A stretch of 64,000 nt of DNA. Origin: Mycoplasmatota bacterium. GTDB taxonomy: Bacteria; Bacillota_I; Bacilli_A; RF39; UBA660. How positions within the stretch are numbered: the first letter of the stretch is position 1; every line of letters starts with the position of its first letter. The notes beneath the pieces are model-generated. The model saw nothing but the letters and a program-made list of their open reading frames with translations. It did not search any database and was not told the origin of the DNA. The stretch spans positions 64,269 to 128,268 of the forward strand of contig JALFCF010000003.1 of assembly GCA_022771205.1 (NCBI GenBank). Direction: 5' to 3'. Made by a program: the position numbers and the translations under genes. Positions 62,659 through 64,000 of the stretch are shown here, in pieces.

Positions 62659-63021
62659 ATGAAAATAAGTGAGGTTAGCAAAACATTAAATATCCCGAGT
62701 GCTACTCTGCGTTATTATGAACAAATAGGTTTATTAGAAGAAATTGAAAAGAAAAACGGGATAAGAGATTATAGCAAGCAAGATATAGAACGCATAAACT
62801 TTATTACTTGTATGAAAAAATCTGGCTTTAAGTTAGAAGATATTCAAACTTTTATAAACATGGATATGACTAAAGCAACAGGTCCTAAAGCAAGATTAGA
62901 GATGTTATTAAGACAAAAAGAAATTTTATTACAAGAAATAAAAGAAAAAGAAGAAACACTAAAATTCTTAGATTATAAAATAAACATATATAAAAATAAA
63001 ACGGATAAAAATGATAAATAA
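62659..63021 (+). CDS. MerR-family regulator, AdhR/NmlR-like
   Basis: A 120-residue regulator. The N-terminal winged HTH MKISEVSKTLNIPSATLRYYEQIGLL is classic MerR, followed by the dimerisation helix. A single Cys at about residue 51 (FITCMKKSGF) matches the position of the thiol sensor in AdhR of Bacillus subtilis, which responds to aldehydes and electrophiles. The carboxymuconolactone decarboxylase gene 0.75 kb away has the AdhR-type operator in its promoter, making it the likely target. AAGGTGAATAAGCA precedes the ATG. Confidence 0.87.
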   Translation: MKISEVSKTLNIPSATLRYYEQIGLLEEIEKKNGIRDYSKQDIERINFITCMKKSGFKLEDIQTFINMDMTKATGPKARLEMLLRQKEILLQEIKEKEETLKFLDYKINIYKNKTDKNDK

Positions 63022-63048
63022 AAAAGGAGCCTTTTATGGCTCCTTTTA
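63022..63048 (+). terminator. bidirectional terminator between merR and the collagen-like gene
   Basis: AAAAGGAGCC-TTTTAT-GGCTCCTTTT perfect stem. T follows on both strands. Confidence 0.88.
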
Positions 63049-63052
63049 AAGA

Positions 63053-63646
63053 TTACACTATTCTAGTAATAGAAACAGTAGCTGAATATAAATCATTAGG
63101 TACTAAGCTAATATCAAGGCCTGAAGTATTAATAAAACGATAGCTTGCTCCGGGAAGAGCCTCAAAAATAGCATTACCATTAATTGTTCCAGTATCGCAA
63201 GAGGTAAGTTTATTATGAGTAGATGAATGAGCTATTAAAACATCATCAGGCCAGAATTGATGAAGTTCAATACCTAAGGCTCTAGGTTCACAACTAACAT
63301 TCTTATCGGTATGACGAACATTGATCCACCAATGTATGATATAAATACCTTTTTCAGGAATAGAAAAATCTCCTGTTGCAGGATTATAAGATATCTTATT
63401 AGAGATGTTAGCAGTTTGAAATAAAACTGGTTGTTGATTTGGAACAGTAGAATCTGTTTCATCATGTACCATGGCATAACTATTTAAAGGAATAGCTGGG
63501 GTACCTGCAGGTCCAGTCGGTCCAGTAGGACTTTGTCGATTTTTACATAAACAATCAATTACACGGCAAAGACATTCGTCATTGCAAGTTTAGTTACAAC
63601 ATTCATTAGTAGATAAAACATCATTTAGTTCATTATTATTTTCCAT
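63053..63646 (-). pseudogene. BclA-like collagen-type spore or surface protein with an in-frame TAA
   Basis: From ATG 63646, behind AAAGGAGG, the minus-strand frame reads MENNNELNDVLSTNECCN, a TAA at 63592-63590, then in the same frame TCNDECLCRVIDCLCKNRQ, a short collagen-like tract SPTGPTGPAGTP and a C1q/TNF-like beta-sandwich domain of about 140 residues. This is the layout of small BclA-type exosporium or surface glycoproteins: Cys-rich start, GXX repeats, trimerising C-terminal domain. The track shows only the part from an internal Met (63472). CAA to TAA would explain the stop. It fits the sporulation genes elsewhere in the window. Confidence 0.72.
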
Positions 63647-63722
63647 ATTTCCTCCTTTCATAATATCATATGAAGTTTTAGAAAAAAGAAATGAGCTAAT
63701 AACTATATAAAACAAAAAAATA

Positions 63723-63753
63723 TTGACTTAAAGTAGACTTTAAGAATTATAAT
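63723..63753 (+). promoter_or_regulatory. MerR-type promoter with AdhR-like operator
   Basis: TTGACT and TATAAT are separated by 19 bp, the long spacer typical of MerR-activated promoters. Within it lies a perfect palindrome CTTAAAGT-AG-ACTTTAAG (63727-63744), that is CTTAAAG-N4-CTTTAAG, the operator described for AdhR of Bacillus subtilis. Confidence 0.85.
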
Positions 63754-63776
63754 AAAAAATAGAAAGGAAGATGAAG

Positions 63777-64000
63777 ATGGCAAAACAAACTGCCGGAAGA
63801 GATCAGTTAGGTAAATTTGCTCCAAAATTTGCCGAATTAAATGATGATGTATTATTTGGAGAAGTGTGGTCTAGAGAAGACAAACTATCATTAAGAGATC
63901 GTTCTTTAATCACTGTAGTAGCATTAATGAGCAAAGGAATTTTAGATTCTAGTTTAGAAGCTCATTTAATAAATGCAAAGAAAAATGGAATTTCTCAAGA
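63777..64000 (+). CDS. carboxymuconolactone decarboxylase family protein (partial)
   Basis: The first 74 residues of a protein that runs off the window. MAKQTAGRDQLGKFAPKFAELNDDVLFGEVWSRED is the start of a carboxymuconolactone decarboxylase-like protein, and LSLRDRSLITVVALMSKGI is the conserved family stretch. These are small AhpD-like folds, some with peroxidase activity. In Bacillus the AdhR regulon includes a family member (YraC), matching the operator found upstream. Start is ATG 63777, with AAAGGAAG upstream; ATG 63771 is too close to the ribosome site. Confidence 0.88.
   Translation, partial: MAKQTAGRDQLGKFAPKFAELNDDVLFGEVWSREDKLSLRDRSLITVVALMSKGILDSSLEAHLINAKKNGISQ

Noticed and set aside
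61534-63592. TAA recoded as an amino acid, suggested by two in-frame TAA codons
   Set aside because: TAA ends most intact genes in the window, usually just before a terminator, so general recoding is untenable.
1-64000. Possible TGA-as-tryptophan genetic code, given the Mollicutes-like base composition
   Set aside because: TGA is the terminal codon of several intact genes (coaE, coaD, rdgB, YitT-like), and Trp in conserved positions is TGG.

Overview
This window looks like a chromosome segment from a very AT-rich, low-GC Gram-positive bacterium (Bacillota, Bacilli/Mollicutes-like, probably an uncultured gut lineage). The taxonomic guess rests on AGGTGAT-type ribosome binding sites, intrinsic terminators after most genes, and Bacillus-like gene order: tkt-sirA-yneF at 34.5-37.2 kb and rpsT/gpr-spoIIP at 44.0-46.4 kb. 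TGA is used as a stop (coaE, coaD, rdgB, YitT gene) and Trp is TGG, so the standard bacterial code applies and this is not a Mycoplasma-type code. The presence of gpr, spoIIP, a sirA-like gene and a collagen-like BclA-type gene suggests a spore former or a lineage that only recently stopped sporulating.

Layout. 0-9.8 kb is accessory: a partial polytopic membrane protein, an ABC exporter pair, a GH25 lysozyme, membrane-anchored and DUF1848-type proteins, a Fic toxin-antitoxin pair, tRNA-Gln, a 712-residue transglutaminase-like protein, and a frameshifted M23 endopeptidase next to a holin-like peptide. 9.9-14.4 kb has gltX, tRNA-Pro, a GNAT remnant, an AraC-type regulator, a solitary VirD4/TraG-like ATPase and a frameshifted CYTH gene. 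14.5-20.2 kb is a surface module: a class B sortase divergent from a 1613-residue vWA/Cna-B protein with an NPETS sorting signal. 20.3-25.7 kb holds an LCP remnant, a HigB-like toxin with an HTH-ImmA/IrrE partner behind a palindromic operator, and a 1102-residue YobI/KAP-like NTPase, together a candidate defence island. 26-33.7 kb carries a Ppx/GppA homologue, two tRNAs (one a probable tRNA-Ile2), LysR, coaE-coaD, a PHP phosphoesterase, rdgB, two histidine phosphatases, an orphan nucleotidyltransferase and two decayed genes.

33.8-43 kb is mostly housekeeping: YitT-like protein, transketolase, sirA, yneF, uvrC, a lone prepilin, mutL, a methyltransferase-like protein and miaA. 43-46.7 kb has a secreted transglutaminase-like protein, rpsT, gpr, spoIIP and a small membrane protein. 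46.8-51.9 kb is a zinc-ribbon membrane protein followed by a run of unrecognised helical proteins. 51.9-56.4 kb has an in-frame YidD/solute-binding-lipoprotein fusion, rnc, an RNase J homologue that has lost metal ligands, and two small genes. 56.4-64 kb has tRNA-Arg, a 1552-residue nucleotidyltransferase-containing protein of unknown role, genes interrupted by in-frame TAA codons, a MerR regulator and a partial carboxymuconolactone decarboxylase gene whose promoter carries an AdhR-type operator between elements 19 bp apart.

A theme across the window is gene disruption that one extra A would repair, usually in an A-run (M23, CYTH twice, LCP, HAD, and probably two more). This could be long-read homopolymer error, genuine poly(A) slippage, or decay; the sequence alone cannot decide.
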